A stretch of 64,000 bases of DNA, from assembly GCF_021228795.1 (NCBI RefSeq), contig NZ_CP089309.1, positions 2,542,001-2,606,000 on the forward strand, read 5' to 3'. Each line of letters starts with the position of its first letter. The stretch's first letter is position 1. A program made the position numbers and the translations under genes. Of the stretch, positions 20,198 to 29,361 are shown one piece after another. Below the pieces are notes generated by a model. It was given only the letters and a program-made list of their open reading frames with translations, did no database searches and was not told the origin of the DNA. Source of the DNA: Thiocapsa bogorovii (lineage in GTDB: Bacteria; Pseudomonadota; Gammaproteobacteria; Chromatiales; Chromatiaceae).

Positions 20198-21454
20198 ATG
20201 CCCGCAGAACAATCCGTCAAGATCGCCGTGCGCGGTCTCACCAAGGTCTTCGGCGACGAGCCGAAGGATGCCCTGGCCCTTTTGCGCCAAGGCGAAACCA
20301 AGCAGGCCATCCTCGAGAAAACGGGATTGGCCGTCGGCGTGGCCGATGCCAGCTTCGATGTCATCGAGGGCGAGATCCTTGTCGTGATGGGATTGTCGGG
20401 GAGCGGTAAGTCCAGCCTCATCCGTTGCCTGAACCGACTCAACGAGCCGACCGCCGGACAGATCCTGCTCGACGGGCGGGACATCGTCCCCCTCGGGCAC
20501 CGGGAGCTCCTCGAGGTGCGTCGGAACAAGTACGGAATGGTCTTCCAGCATTTCGCACTCTTCCCGCATCGCAGCATCCGCGAGAATGTCGAGTTTGGTC
20601 TGGAGATCCAAGGCTGTGCCGTCGACGAGCGCGCCGAGAAGGCGCTGATCGCTCTGAAGCAGGTCGGTTTGGAAGGCTGGGAAGACGCCTCTCCCGCGCA
20701 ACTCTCCGGTGGGATGCAGCAGCGTGTCGGCTTGGCCCGCGCGCTGGCCGTCGACCCGGACGTCCTGCTCATGGACGAGGCCTTCTCCGCCCTCGACCCC
20801 TTGATTCGCCGCGACATGCAGCAGGAGCTCGTGACCCTGCAGAGCCGCGTCCGAAAGACCATCGTCTTCATCACGCACGACCTGGACGAGGCGCTGTTTC
20901 TCGGCAACCGGATCGTCCTGATGAAGGATGCCCGAATCGAGCAGGTCGGCACCGCCGAGGAGATCCTCTCCAACCCCGCCACACCCTACGTGGAACGGTT
21001 CGTCGCCGAGGTCGACAAGACCAAGGTCCTGACCGCAAGCGCCGTCATGCGACGCGCCCGCAGCGTCGCGTTCGTCAACGACGGCCCGCGCACCGTCTTG
21101 CGCAAGATGGAAGACGAGGACCTCAGTTTTCTCTGCGTCGTGGAGACCGACTTTCGGCTACGCGGCATCGTCCGGGACGATGCCGCGTTGGACGCGGTCA
21201 AGCGCGGAGAGAAATCGATTACCTCGATCATGGAGCCGGGCGTTCAACCGGTCGGGCCGGACACCCCGGTACGCGACCTGTTCGGCCTGCTGGCGGAGAC
21301 AACCATGCCGGCCCCCGTCGTCGATGACGCAGGCCGCCTGCTCGGCGTTGTCGTGCGGGCGTCGCTGCTCCAGGGGTTGGCGGAATCCATCGGCAGCAAC
21401 GGCAACGCCAGCCCGTCCGACATCGCAACCGAGATCGTGGAGACGGCAGCATGA
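20198..21454 (+). CDS. proV: glycine betaine/proline betaine ABC transporter ATP-binding protein
   Basis: 418 residues, normal for ProV/OpuAA. The start follows TAAGGA by 11 bases. The ABC domain (about residues 35-270) has VMGLSGSGKSSL (Walker A), QLSGGMQQRVGLARAL (signature) and DVLLMDEAFSALDP (Walker B). The N-terminal extension with KDALALLRQGETKQAILEK is typical of ProV. C-terminal CBS repeats (about 285-410) are present; in OpuA-type transporters these sense ionic strength. The stop overlaps proW (ATGA). It energises osmoprotectant uptake. Confidence 0.95.
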   Translation: MPAEQSVKIAVRGLTKVFGDEPKDALALLRQGETKQAILEKTGLAVGVADASFDVIEGEILVVMGLSGSGKSSLIRCLNRLNEPTAGQILLDGRDIVPLGHRELLEVRRNKYGMVFQHFALFPHRSIRENVEFGLEIQGCAVDERAEKALIALKQVGLEGWEDASPAQLSGGMQQRVGLARALAVDPDVLLMDEAFSALDPLIRRDMQQELVTLQSRVRKTIVFITHDLDEALFLGNRIVLMKDARIEQVGTAEEILSNPATPYVERFVAEVDKTKVLTASAVMRRARSVAFVNDGPRTVLRKMEDEDLSFLCVVETDFRLRGIVRDDAALDAVKRGEKSITSIMEPGVQPVGPDTPVRDLFGLLAETTMPAPVVDDAGRLLGVVVRASLLQGLAESIGSNGNASPSDIATEIVETAA

Positions 21455-22299
21455 TCGAAATCCCGCGACTCCCCCTGGCCGAATGGATCGACGACGGACT
21501 GGATGTCCTGACCGGACAGTTCGCCGGCGCGACCAAGGTGGTCTCCGACCTGATGGAGACCGGGATCGAGGGCACCGTGGATGCACTCATGTGGCTCCCG
21601 CCGGGCGTCACCATCGTCCTGGCGGGTCTGCTCGTCTGGCGCCTCGCCGGGATCCGCACCGCGGTCTTTGCCCTGTTGGGTTTGGCCCTGCTGTGGAACC
21701 TGGGACTCTGGGAGGCGACCCTGCAGACCCTGGTGATGGTCCTGATCGCGACCCTCATCGCCGTCTGCGTCGGCGGACCGCTCGGCATCCTCGCCGCCCT
21801 TTCGCCGAGCGCCTACCGGATCATCTTTCCGGTCTTGGACTTCATGCAGACCATGCCGGCCTTCGTCTATCTCATCCCGGCGATCCCCTTTTTCGGTCTC
21901 GGGCCGGTCGCGGCGATCTTCTCGACCGTGATCTTCGCGATGCCGCCGGCGATTCGGCTCACGACACTGGGGATCCGGCAGGTCCCGGCCGATCTGGTCG
22001 AGGCGGCCGATGCCTTCGGGGCCACCCGGCGCCAGAAACTCTGGAAGGTCCAGCTCCCCTTGGCCGTTCCGACCATCATGGCCGGGATCAACCAGACCAT
22101 CATGCTCGCCCTCTCGATGGTGGTCATCGCGGCCATGATCGGCGCGCAAGGCTTGGGCGGGGAGGTCTGGCGCGCGATCCAGCGCAACGAGGCCGGCATG
22201 GGCTTCGAGGCGGGGATCGCCGTGGTCATTCTGGCCATGCTCCTGGATCGAATCACCCAAGGGATCGGTCGACGCGGCAAGGATCAGCCGAACACATGA
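21451..22299 (+). CDS. proW: glycine betaine/proline betaine ABC transporter permease
   Basis: 282 residues with five to six membrane helices. The inner-membrane channel of the ProU/OpuA system is shown by the permease EAA loop, EAADAFGATRRQKLWKVQLP, and by FPVLDFMQTMPAFVYLIPAI, a ProW hallmark. It overlaps proV by four bases and is followed 32 bases later by proX, so translation is coupled. Confidence 0.95.
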   Translation: MIEIPRLPLAEWIDDGLDVLTGQFAGATKVVSDLMETGIEGTVDALMWLPPGVTIVLAGLLVWRLAGIRTAVFALLGLALLWNLGLWEATLQTLVMVLIATLIAVCVGGPLGILAALSPSAYRIIFPVLDFMQTMPAFVYLIPAIPFFGLGPVAAIFSTVIFAMPPAIRLTTLGIRQVPADLVEAADAFGATRRQKLWKVQLPLAVPTIMAGINQTIMLALSMVVIAAMIGAQGLGGEVWRAIQRNEAGMGFEAGIAVVILAMLLDRITQGIGRRGKDQPNT

Positions 22300-22331
22300 G
22301 CCCACTCAACACCAAGAGAAGGTAAGAGATC

Positions 22332-23192
22332 ATGATCGACAAGTACGCAGTTGCAGCGCTTGCGGCGCTCGCCGCGGTCGGGACCTCGGCACTCGCCGCG
22401 GACAAGGGCGACGTCGAGCTGGCCTATGTCGAGTGGTCCAGCGAGGTAGCCAGCACCAATCTCGTGAAGGCCGTGCTCGAGGACATGGGATACGACGTGA
22501 AGATCACCCCGGTCTCGGCCGCGGCCATGTGGCAGGCCGTGGGCAGCGGCGATGTCGACGGGCTCGTCGCCGCCTGGTTGCCGACCACCCACAACCACTA
22601 CCTCGAGCAGGTCTCGGACAAGGTCGTGGACCTCGGTCCCAACCTCGTCGGGACCCGGATCGGCTTGGTCGTTCCCGCCTATGTCGAGATCGACTCGATC
22701 GAGGATCTCGAGGGCGCGGCCGAACGTTTCGACGGCAAGATCATCGGGATCGATCCGGGGGCCGGTCTGATGAGCAAGACCGAGACGGTGCTCGAGGACT
22801 ACGACATCACGGATCTGACATTGGTCGAGGGCACCGGGCCCATCATGACCGCCGTTCTGGGCGATGCCATCGAGAAGGAAGAATGGGTCGTGGTGACCGG
22901 CTGGACGCCCCACTGGATGTTCGCGCAATACGATCTGAAGTACCTCGACGACCCGAAAGGCATCTACGGCGGCGAAGAGGAGATTCACACCATCGTCCGC
23001 GAAGGTTTGAAGGAAGACCTGCCGGAGGTCTATGCCGTCCTGGACAACTTCAGCTGGACGCCGGATCAGATGGCCGAGCTGATGGTGATGAATCAAGAAC
23101 GACGCGCCGATCCACTGAAGAACGCGAAGCTCTGGATCGCGGAGCATCCGGATGTCGTCGCGTCCTGGATGCCCGACAACGAGCGCGAATAG
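22332..23192 (+). CDS. proX: glycine betaine-binding periplasmic protein
   Basis: 286 residues. It has a Sec signal (AVAALAALAAVGTSALA, cleavage before ADKG). The OpuAC-type fold is shown by ELAYVEWSSEVASTNLVK, AAAMWQAVGSGDVDGLVAAW, VTGWTPHWMFAQYDLKYLDD and a C-terminal EHPDVVASWM. The tryptophans in these segments fit the aromatic cage that binds quaternary ammonium groups. It delivers ligand to ProVW. The gene end lies 13 bases from the next start. Confidence 0.94.
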   Translation: MIDKYAVAALAALAAVGTSALAADKGDVELAYVEWSSEVASTNLVKAVLEDMGYDVKITPVSAAAMWQAVGSGDVDGLVAAWLPTTHNHYLEQVSDKVVDLGPNLVGTRIGLVVPAYVEIDSIEDLEGAAERFDGKIIGIDPGAGLMSKTETVLEDYDITDLTLVEGTGPIMTAVLGDAIEKEEWVVVTGWTPHWMFAQYDLKYLDDPKGIYGGEEEIHTIVREGLKEDLPEVYAVLDNFSWTPDQMAELMVMNQERRADPLKNAKLWIAEHPDVVASWMPDNERE

Positions 23193-23205
23193 GCGAGGTG
23201 TCGCG

Positions 23206-24687
23206 ATGAGACGGAACGAACTGCAGCCGGTCGTCGGGGCGCTGCTCCTCGGGATGCTGTGCGCATTCCCGGTCACGGTTTCGGCCGACGTCGATGCACT
23301 CGAACAACGCGTGGCGGAGCTGACGCGCCAGCTCGAAGCAGCTCGACGCGAGCTCGCCGCCGCGAAGGGCGAGCCGATCGGCACGGGCGCGCTCGATGCC
23401 GGACCGGATGACGCAGCGGTGGTCTCCGAAAAGATTATTGCGCCCGGCGTCGTCGCCGAGACGGACGAGGCCCTGGACGAATCCGCTCCGGAAAGCACGG
23501 TGCTCAAGATCGGTCCGGTGACCGTCGGCGGCGCCATGCGGGTCAACTATGTCCTGGGCAGCTACAAGGTCCAGGAGGCCGTCGCCGGGCCGAACCGCGG
23601 CGGCAACGGCGGCAATATCGAGCTGGATACCTTTCGGCTCAACCTCGCGCTCGACTACGAGAACATCATCGGTCGACTCGAGTACCGCTGGTACGCGGCG
23701 GGGACCGGCAAGAGCTACAACTTCCTCCATACCGGCTGGCTCGGCTATCGGTTTGCGGACGACAGCGAGGTCCAGGTCGGCGTGAACCGGGTACCGTTCG
23801 GACCCGGTCCGTACGGCGTCTCGCAAAGCTGGTTCTTCGATCAGCACTACTATGTCGGGCTCGCCGACGACATGGATCTCGGCATCAAGTACAGCACTGC
23901 CATCGATCAATGGAAACTCGACGTCGCCTACTATCCGTCGAGCGAGGGGAGTTATTTCGGTCGCAGTCTCAACAGCACACGCTACAGCTATGATGCGGTG
24001 CGCTGGGAGGAAACGGTCGATGCCGACGGCAATGTGTCGTTCGGCGTCGAGCACAACGGCTTCGACGAGCGCAATCAGCTCAACCTGCGCGCCATCTACA
24101 GCCTCGCGGACACCGCGATCCCGACCGACGTCGGCGTCTCGCTCGAATACGGACAGCTCAAGGGTCAACGCACCGACGACGGCAGTCATTGGGCCGCCTC
24201 GGCTCACATGATCAACCGGATGGGGCCGCTCACGGTCGCCTCGCAACTCACCCGCTACGAATACGATATCGACAGCGACAATCCCTGGGGTACGGATACG
24301 TTGATCCCGATGGGCGCGTACGACTTCGCGTGGCCGGCCGCGACCAAGGCATGGATTCCGGCCGTATCCGTCAGCTACTTGGTGGAAACACCGCAGATCC
24401 CCTGGCTCGACTCCGTGCTTCCCTACATCGAGTACAGCAGCATCGTGAAGGACGAGAGCTCGTTCAACGACAGCCAGCTCTGGGTCGCCGGTGCAGCATG
24501 GGCGAGCGGCGGCTGGTACATCTACAGCGATCTCGCGTACTCGAACGGCAATTATTTCGTCGGGAACGAGGCCAGCGGCGGTGGCGTCGATGATTACGGA
24601 CGGATCGACGGCGTCGGGGACTTCGGCGTGAACGGCAACGATAAGTGGAACTATCGCTTCAATATCAATCTCGGGTACTACTTCTAA
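23206..24687 (+). CDS. outer-membrane porin within the osmoprotectant cluster
   Basis: 493 residues. The start at 23206 is preceded by GAGGTG. A signal peptide (LLLGMLCAFPVTVSADV) is followed by a short coiled coil (LEQRVAELTRQLEAARREL, about residues 29-52), as in trimeric porins. A long beta-strand region ends in FNINLGYYF with a terminal aromatic. AMRVNYVLGSY and FRLNLALDYENIIGRLEYRW are typical barrel strands. It sits 13 bases after proX and before a BCCT gene, so it may admit betaine or choline through the outer membrane. Its stop codon TAA is also the first three bases of a palindromic repeat element. Confidence 0.8.
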   Translation: MRRNELQPVVGALLLGMLCAFPVTVSADVDALEQRVAELTRQLEAARRELAAAKGEPIGTGALDAGPDDAAVVSEKIIAPGVVAETDEALDESAPESTVLKIGPVTVGGAMRVNYVLGSYKVQEAVAGPNRGGNGGNIELDTFRLNLALDYENIIGRLEYRWYAAGTGKSYNFLHTGWLGYRFADDSEVQVGVNRVPFGPGPYGVSQSWFFDQHYYVGLADDMDLGIKYSTAIDQWKLDVAYYPSSEGSYFGRSLNSTRYSYDAVRWEETVDADGNVSFGVEHNGFDERNQLNLRAIYSLADTAIPTDVGVSLEYGQLKGQRTDDGSHWAASAHMINRMGPLTVASQLTRYEYDIDSDNPWGTDTLIPMGAYDFAWPAATKAWIPAVSVSYLVETPQIPWLDSVLPYIEYSSIVKDESSFNDSQLWVAGAAWASGGWYIYSDLAYSNGNYFVGNEASGGGVDDYGRIDGVGDFGVNGNDKWNYRFNINLGYYF

Positions 24688-24768
24688 ACCGCGTCCAGAG
24701 TGAAATGCGTTGTTTTCAATTTGTATCGGGCTCACTGGCTTCTCCGACTTTTATAGTGACGCGGTTTA
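24685..24768 (+). repeat. 84-bp palindromic element, copy A
   Basis: It begins TAAACCGCGTC (24685) and ends with the exact reverse complement GACGCGGTTTA (24768). The left 38 bases (24685-24722) resemble, in reverse complement, the right end of the neighbouring copy B (24838-24875). The two copies therefore face each other across a 22-base AT-rich spacer. The first three bases serve as the stop codon of the porin gene. Terminal inverted repeats and small size fit a MITE- or REP-like non-autonomous element. Confidence 0.7.
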
Positions 24769-24790
24769 GAATTGAACATTTTTTAATATG

Positions 24791-24876
24791 TTAAACCGCG
24801 CCTCATCGCGATCGAGGAGATCTCCAACGCCAAACGCAAAATTAAAATGACGCATTTCGCTCCGGGTGCGGTTTAA
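24791..24876 (-). repeat. 86-bp palindromic element, copy B
   Basis: Its ends are TTAAACCGCGCC (24791) and GGGTGCGGTTTAA (24876). Read on the minus strand it starts TTAAACCGCACCCGGAGCGA, closely matching copy A. It ends 18 bases before the BCCT start codon, so it lies in that gene's 5' leader and could affect its expression. The AT-rich spacer 24769-24790 lies between the copies. Confidence 0.65.
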
Positions 24877-24894
24877 TACCGAAGGATCACGATC

Positions 24895-26898
24895 ATGAAC
24901 GATACGAACACATCGGACCCCGCAGCGGGGACCAAATCCAGACCCTGGATTCAGTGGAATCCGCCGGTCTTCATCGTCTCGGCGGTTCTGACCCTGGCCC
25001 TCGTGCTCTTCGCCGCCCTCGCCACGGAGACCGCCGAGCCCCTGTTCAAATCCATTCAGGACTGGGTGATCGACTCGGCCGGCTGGTTTTACGTGATGGC
25101 CGTCGCCGGTTTTCTGGTCTTCGTGATCGCGCTCGCCGTCTCGAGTCTCGGGCGAATCAAGCTCGGACCCGAGCACTCCGAGCCGGATTACAGCTATGCG
25201 TCCTGGTTCGCGATGCTGTTCTCGGCCGGTATGGGCATCGGTCTGATGTTTTTCGGCGTGGCCGAGCCGGTCATGCATTTCGTCACCCCTCCGGTCGGCG
25301 ATCCGGAGGTTGCCGAGGCGGCACGGCAGGCCATGCGGATCACCTTTTTCCATTGGGGCGTCCATGCCTGGGCCATCTATGCCGTCGTCGCGCTCTCGCT
25401 GGCCTATTTCGCCTTCAGGCACGACCTGCCGCTGACCATCCGCTCCTCGCTCTACCCGCTCATCGGCGATCGTATCTACGGCCCGATCGGTCATACCGTG
25501 GATATTTTCGCGGTCTTGGGGACCATCTTCGGCGTGGCCACCTCGCTCGGATTCGGTGTCATCCAGATCAACTCGGGCCTCAACTATCTCTTCGATGTGC
25601 CGACGTCGATCGGTGTCCAGGTGATGTTGATCGCCGGTATCACGGCGATTGCAACCCTCTCGGTGGGCCTCGGCCTGGACTCGGGGATCCGGCGTGTCTC
25701 TGAGTTGAACATGATCCTGGCCGTGAGCTTGATGGCCTTTGTCCTGATCGCCGGGCCGACCGTCTTTCTGCTGCAGACCTTTGTTCAGAACACCGGGATG
25801 TATCTGTCCAGTCTGTTCGAGATGACCTTCAATCTCTACGCGTACGAGCCCACGGATTGGATCGGCGGCTGGACACTCTTCTACTGGGGTTGGTGGATCG
25901 CCTGGGCACCCTTTGTCGGCATGTTCATCGCCCGGGTCTCGCGCGGACGTACCATCCGTGAATTCGTCACCGGCGTGCTCCTGGTGCCGATGGGCTTTAC
26001 CTTCATGTGGATGACCTTCTTCGGCGACACCGCCATCCACATGATCATGATCCAGGGAATCACCTCGCTCGCCGACGCGGTGGCGGCCGATACGTCGGTC
26101 GCACTCTTTCAGTTCTTCGAGCAACTGCCGTTTGCGAACGTGACCGCGTTGCTCGCGACCCTCCTCGTTGTCACCTTCTTCGTCACCTCGTCGGACTCCG
26201 GATCCCTGGTGGTGGATATCCTGACCTCGGGCGGGAAAGAGGAATCCCCGCTCTGGCAACGCATCTTCTGGGCGGTCGTCGAGGGCGTGGTCGCCGCTGC
26301 CTTGTTGGTCGCAGGCGGGTTGGCCGCACTCCAGACCGCCACCATCGCCAGCGCATTGCCCTTTACGATCGTCATGATCCTCATGTGCTGGGGCTTGCTG
26401 CGTGCGCTGCGTCTCGACGCGATCAAGCATCTCAGCCTGCGCGCGGCACGGGTCACACCGGGCGGCCCGCAGAGTCCGGCCAACTGGCGCCGCCGGCTGC
26501 GCGCACTCGTGCACCAGCCGACCCAAGCCGAGGTGTTGCGCTTCATCCGCGACACCGTCAAACCGGCCTTGAGCGACGTTGTCGATGAATTGGGCAAGAT
26601 GAGCCTGGATGCCGGGCTCGTGGAAGGCGAAGACGGCCGGGTCTGGGTCGAGGTCCGCCACGGCGCCGAGATCGATTTCTTCTATTCGGTCCGACCGCGC
26701 CCCTACGAGTCACCAAGCTTCGTGCTGCGCGACACCCGCGCCAGTCGGGCGAAGGCGCTCGAGTATTACCGCGCGGAGGTCCATCTGCGCGAAGGCGGTC
26801 AAGACTACGACCTCATGGGCTGGAACTCGCAGGACATCATCGGCGACGTCCTCGACCAGTACGAGCGCCACATGCACTTCCTCCAGACGGTGCGGTGA
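24895..26898 (+). CDS. BCCT-family choline/betaine transporter
   Basis: 667 residues. It is a sodium- or proton-coupled carrier of quaternary ammonium compounds with twelve membrane helices. Family motifs include AGMGIGLMFFGVAEPVMHF and the signature YWGWWIAWAPFVGMFIARVS followed by RGRTIREF. The C-terminal cytoplasmic extension (from about residue 515, ending DVLDQYERHMHFLQTVR) resembles that of BetT-type members, where it takes part in osmotic control. It closes the osmoprotectant block with proVWX and the porin. Transcription may run through the palindromic pair upstream or start within it. Confidence 0.93.
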   Translation: MNDTNTSDPAAGTKSRPWIQWNPPVFIVSAVLTLALVLFAALATETAEPLFKSIQDWVIDSAGWFYVMAVAGFLVFVIALAVSSLGRIKLGPEHSEPDYSYASWFAMLFSAGMGIGLMFFGVAEPVMHFVTPPVGDPEVAEAARQAMRITFFHWGVHAWAIYAVVALSLAYFAFRHDLPLTIRSSLYPLIGDRIYGPIGHTVDIFAVLGTIFGVATSLGFGVIQINSGLNYLFDVPTSIGVQVMLIAGITAIATLSVGLGLDSGIRRVSELNMILAVSLMAFVLIAGPTVFLLQTFVQNTGMYLSSLFEMTFNLYAYEPTDWIGGWTLFYWGWWIAWAPFVGMFIARVSRGRTIREFVTGVLLVPMGFTFMWMTFFGDTAIHMIMIQGITSLADAVAADTSVALFQFFEQLPFANVTALLATLLVVTFFVTSSDSGSLVVDILTSGGKEESPLWQRIFWAVVEGVVAAALLVAGGLAALQTATIASALPFTIVMILMCWGLLRALRLDAIKHLSLRAARVTPGGPQSPANWRRRLRALVHQPTQAEVLRFIRDTVKPALSDVVDELGKMSLDAGLVEGEDGRVWVEVRHGAEIDFFYSVRPRPYESPSFVLRDTRASRAKALEYYRAEVHLREGGQDYDLMGWNSQDIIGDVLDQYERHMHFLQTVR

Positions 26899-27093
26899 TG
26901 TCCCGACCGTCTCCGGCCGGGTAGCCCGTCTGTAAGCTCGACCCACCCTGCGCCCAACCCGTTCGACCGAACGTCCCGCGCGACAGGGTCCGGACCGCCA
27001 TGGAGGGCGTCTATGACCGCGATCAACGACCTACGGATCTTCGGCCCGAGGACGGGGAGGCGATGACCTGCGTCCCGGCCCCGTCGATCCGTC

Positions 27094-28176
27094 TCAGTTG
27101 ATTCGCACCGACTCGATCGGGGCGGGAACCCGGCGATTGCCTGTATGCACCGCCGCCCCGCCCGGCTCGCCCTCGGGCAGACCCGAGCGCATGACTGCCA
27201 GAGAGGGACCCGTGCTGTGCTCCAGGACGGGAGCATCCGTGAGGAGCAGGGTCGTACCCGGCTCCAGCAAGGGGTAGAGACGGCGGCTCATGTCCTTCGG
27301 CATGTGAAGGCGCTCCACTGCGTTCTCGTCGTGGGCATCTCCGCTCTCGGCGGCGTGGCCCGGGAGACCAACGGCGCTCCATCGGGGATGCCCGCTGCTT
27401 GATCCCGCGAGTACTGTATAGGCATGTGTTCCCAGGGGCACGCCCGCGTTGTCAACCCTGATGCGCGCGCGACCGATTTCCACGCCGTTGCGAAGCACGA
27501 TAAGGCGTCGGTCGGCGGCGCTGGCAACCAGCGCGAGCGGACCCTCGGGCGATGCCCCGGGCTCCCAGCGGAAATCTTCGAGAAGACCCAGTGCGTTGTC
27601 CGACTTCGGCGACCCGGTCACGGCATTCACCGGTGTCAGCACTGCCGGATGGACCACCGAGCGCGGCGCCGTCGACTTCCCGGCGATGACGACGGTCGTC
27701 CCCCGGCGAGTGATTCCGAATAGCGAGCGGGCGAACGCGGACGGCAGATGGACGCACCCGTGGGATGACGGATAGCCCGGCAAACCGCCGGCGTGCAGGG
27801 CCACGCCGTCCACCGTCAGGCGTTCCGAGTAGGGCATTGGCGCGTTGTTGTAGGTCTTGGAGTGGTGGTCCTTATCCTTGTTCAGGATCGTGAACACGCC
27901 AGTCGGTGTGCCATGCCCCTGCTTTCCGGTGCTGACGGTGGAGACCCCGATTCGCACGCCATTGCGATAGACATAGGCCATCTGCTCGGGAACGCTCACG
28001 ACCACCACGACCGGCCCTTCGGGCTCCAACTGCCCCTCCCAAATAAACTCCCCCGGGTGGAGAGCCTCGACGGGTGTGTCGGCCGGTGCAGAGTACTTGG
28101 CGCCCCAGAAGGGGGCGGCCATGCAGTCGAGGGCCGCCAGTAGAGGAAGGGCGGCAAGGAGATTTGCAAGACGCAT
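27094..28176 (-). CDS. L,D-transpeptidase (YkuD family)
   Basis: 360 residues with a signal sequence (LLAALPLLAALDCMAAP). The YkuD catalytic domain (about residues 55-165) has VVVVVSVPEQMAYVYRNGVR, GKQGHGTPTGVFTI and the active-site pattern HAGGLPGYPSSHGCVHLP with the nucleophilic cysteine in SHGC. The C-terminal half has a second YkuD-like beta segment (LIVLRNGVEIGRARIRVDN) without the catalytic cysteine. These periplasmic enzymes make 3-3 peptidoglycan cross-links or attach proteins to the wall. It is the first of a run of leftward envelope genes. Confidence 0.88.
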   Translation of the reverse strand: MRLANLLAALPLLAALDCMAAPFWGAKYSAPADTPVEALHPGEFIWEGQLEPEGPVVVVVSVPEQMAYVYRNGVRIGVSTVSTGKQGHGTPTGVFTILNKDKDHHSKTYNNAPMPYSERLTVDGVALHAGGLPGYPSSHGCVHLPSAFARSLFGITRRGTTVVIAGKSTAPRSVVHPAVLTPVNAVTGSPKSDNALGLLEDFRWEPGASPEGPLALVASAADRRLIVLRNGVEIGRARIRVDNAGVPLGTHAYTVLAGSSSGHPRWSAVGLPGHAAESGDAHDENAVERLHMPKDMSRRLYPLLEPGTTLLLTDAPVLEHSTGPSLAVMRSGLPEGEPGGAAVHTGNRRVPAPIESVRIN

Positions 28177-28508
28177 TTTGAATCTACCATTCGAATCGTT
28201 TTTGAAGCCAATCAGCCCGCCGCCCTCAGCTTCAATCGAGTTGCCCGACCTAGGTCGCGCACAAGACCGAACCGAAGAGCGGGCGAGAGCGCTCGGTCAC
28301 GCACGCCTTTCGCCGTCTCCGCCGGAGCGATCCCGGCGGCACAGAGTCCGCCGGCGAACGCGATTGCCGTGCAATCACGGCAAGGGCTTTGAGCGATGGG
28401 GGGCGAGTCGGTGGGCCGATGGGCGCGCCGACGCCGCGATGGACCAGCAGGAAGCCGGTCATGGGGCTGCGCGGTCTTCCCATCAGAAAGTCAAGCGGGT
28501 GGCCCGTT
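28177..28508. other. gene-free interval with an inverted repeat
   Basis: No credible coding region is seen. An exact inverted repeat, TTGCCGTG-caat-CACGGCAA, occupies 28364-28383, downstream of the leftward gene ending at 28509. It might act as a terminator-like structure, but it lacks a T-run. Confidence 0.35.
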
Positions 28509-28841
28509 CTACTCGGCGATTGCGAGCGCAAATGTCGACCAGCGAAAAATCCCGCCATCGGGAAGATCGGTGAACTGGACCTCGTCGGGGCCATGCATCC
28601 AGTCTGTCTGCCCGCGAACACCAGCGAACATGAATGGCTCCGCGTCCCCCATCTTCACCGAGAAAATCGTATTGCTGCCGCTCATGGATTGCGTGACCGT
28701 GCAGGAACCTTCATAGAGGGTGGCGGAATGGGCGGTATTCGTAAGCTTGCAGGTCGCCGTCTCCGCCAGATCTTGCGCACTTGCACCGCTTGCGAAGGAC
28801 ATCGCAAGCGCGACACCGGCGAGTTCTTTCATAGCCTTCAT
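28509..28841 (-). CDS. small secreted protein, unknown function
   Basis: 110 residues. The start at 28841 has AAGGAA six bases upstream; an in-frame Met at 28889 is less likely. The signal peptide is MKELAGVALAMSFASGASA. The mature part is about 85 residues with two cysteines (TCKLTNT and EGSCTV), which may form a disulfide. It ends with a conserved-looking FMFAGVRGQTDWMHGPDEV segment. The size, two-cysteine beta character and neighbours recall small periplasmic lysozyme-inhibitor-like proteins, but no family match is claimed. Confidence 0.6.
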   Translation of the reverse strand: MKAMKELAGVALAMSFASGASAQDLAETATCKLTNTAHSATLYEGSCTVTQSMSGSNTIFSVKMGDAEPFMFAGVRGQTDWMHGPDEVQFTDLPDGGIFRWSTFALAIAE

Positions 28842-28960
28842 TGGATTTTCCTTAGATTTAGCGATCTCGCTCTTCACGGTCTCAGACATATCGAGATCTC
28901 CGGTTAATGATGAGGCGAATCAATGCGGCCCCATGACGCATCACTTGTGGAGGCGCGCCG

Positions 28961-29034
28961 GCTCCGACGGTTTTCGGAGCTGGTGCGGCGAAGCCAATCC
29001 AACAAACGACGCATACCGCACCGGGCGCGGTTTA
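28961..29034 (-). repeat. related palindromic repeat, copy C, overlapping a stop codon
   Basis: On the minus strand it starts TAAACCGCGCCCGGTGCGG at 29034, close to the start of copies A and B near 24.7 kb, and continues with ATGCGTCGTTT as they do. It contains a perfect hairpin (GCTCCGA, loop cggttt, TCGGAGC; 28961-28980). Its first three bases are the TAA stop of the LprI-like gene. The far boundary is uncertain. Confidence 0.55.
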
Positions 29035-29361
29035 GCGGTCCTTGAGCTCGTTGATCCGTGCCTGGTATTCGGCCTTGATGCAGCCGTGCTGGTCGGCGGA
29101 CTTCCAGCAATCGTCACGCCCCTTCACCCAGCCGCGCTGCTCCGTCTTGAGCGCGCCCTGCTTGCTGGCCGGGGTGTTCTTCAGCACGGTCGCATAGAGC
29201 TCGGCGAGGCTGCGGTCCAGCGCGGCGAGGTCCGCGTCTTTGCAGATCAGCAACTCGGCCTCGTGTGTGGCCTTGCTGCAATCGAAGCTGGGTTGCGCCG
29301 CCTGCGCCAAGGAGGCGGTCAGGCAGCCGGCGGCAAGGAGGGTCAGGGCGATCTTGGTCAT
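29032..29361 (-). CDS. LprI-family lysozyme-inhibitor-like secreted protein
   Basis: 109 residues from the Met at 29361, with GGAGA upstream. The signal peptide is LTLLAAGCLTASLAQAA. The mature protein has the LprI pattern: FDCSKATHEAELLICKDADL, then LDRSLAELYATVL and a C-terminal RDDCW..QHGCIKAEY segment. The four cysteines are spaced as in the family. LprI proteins bind lysozyme in some bacteria, but many members are untested. The stop codon is part of repeat copy C. Confidence 0.82.
   Translation of the reverse strand: MTKIALTLLAAGCLTASLAQAAQPSFDCSKATHEAELLICKDADLAALDRSLAELYATVLKNTPASKQGALKTEQRGWVKGRDDCWKSADQHGCIKAEYQARINELKDR

Noticed and set aside
24766-26661. 631-codon frame opposite the BCCT gene
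   Set aside because: Low-complexity, charged translation without domains; the BCCT transporter explains the region.
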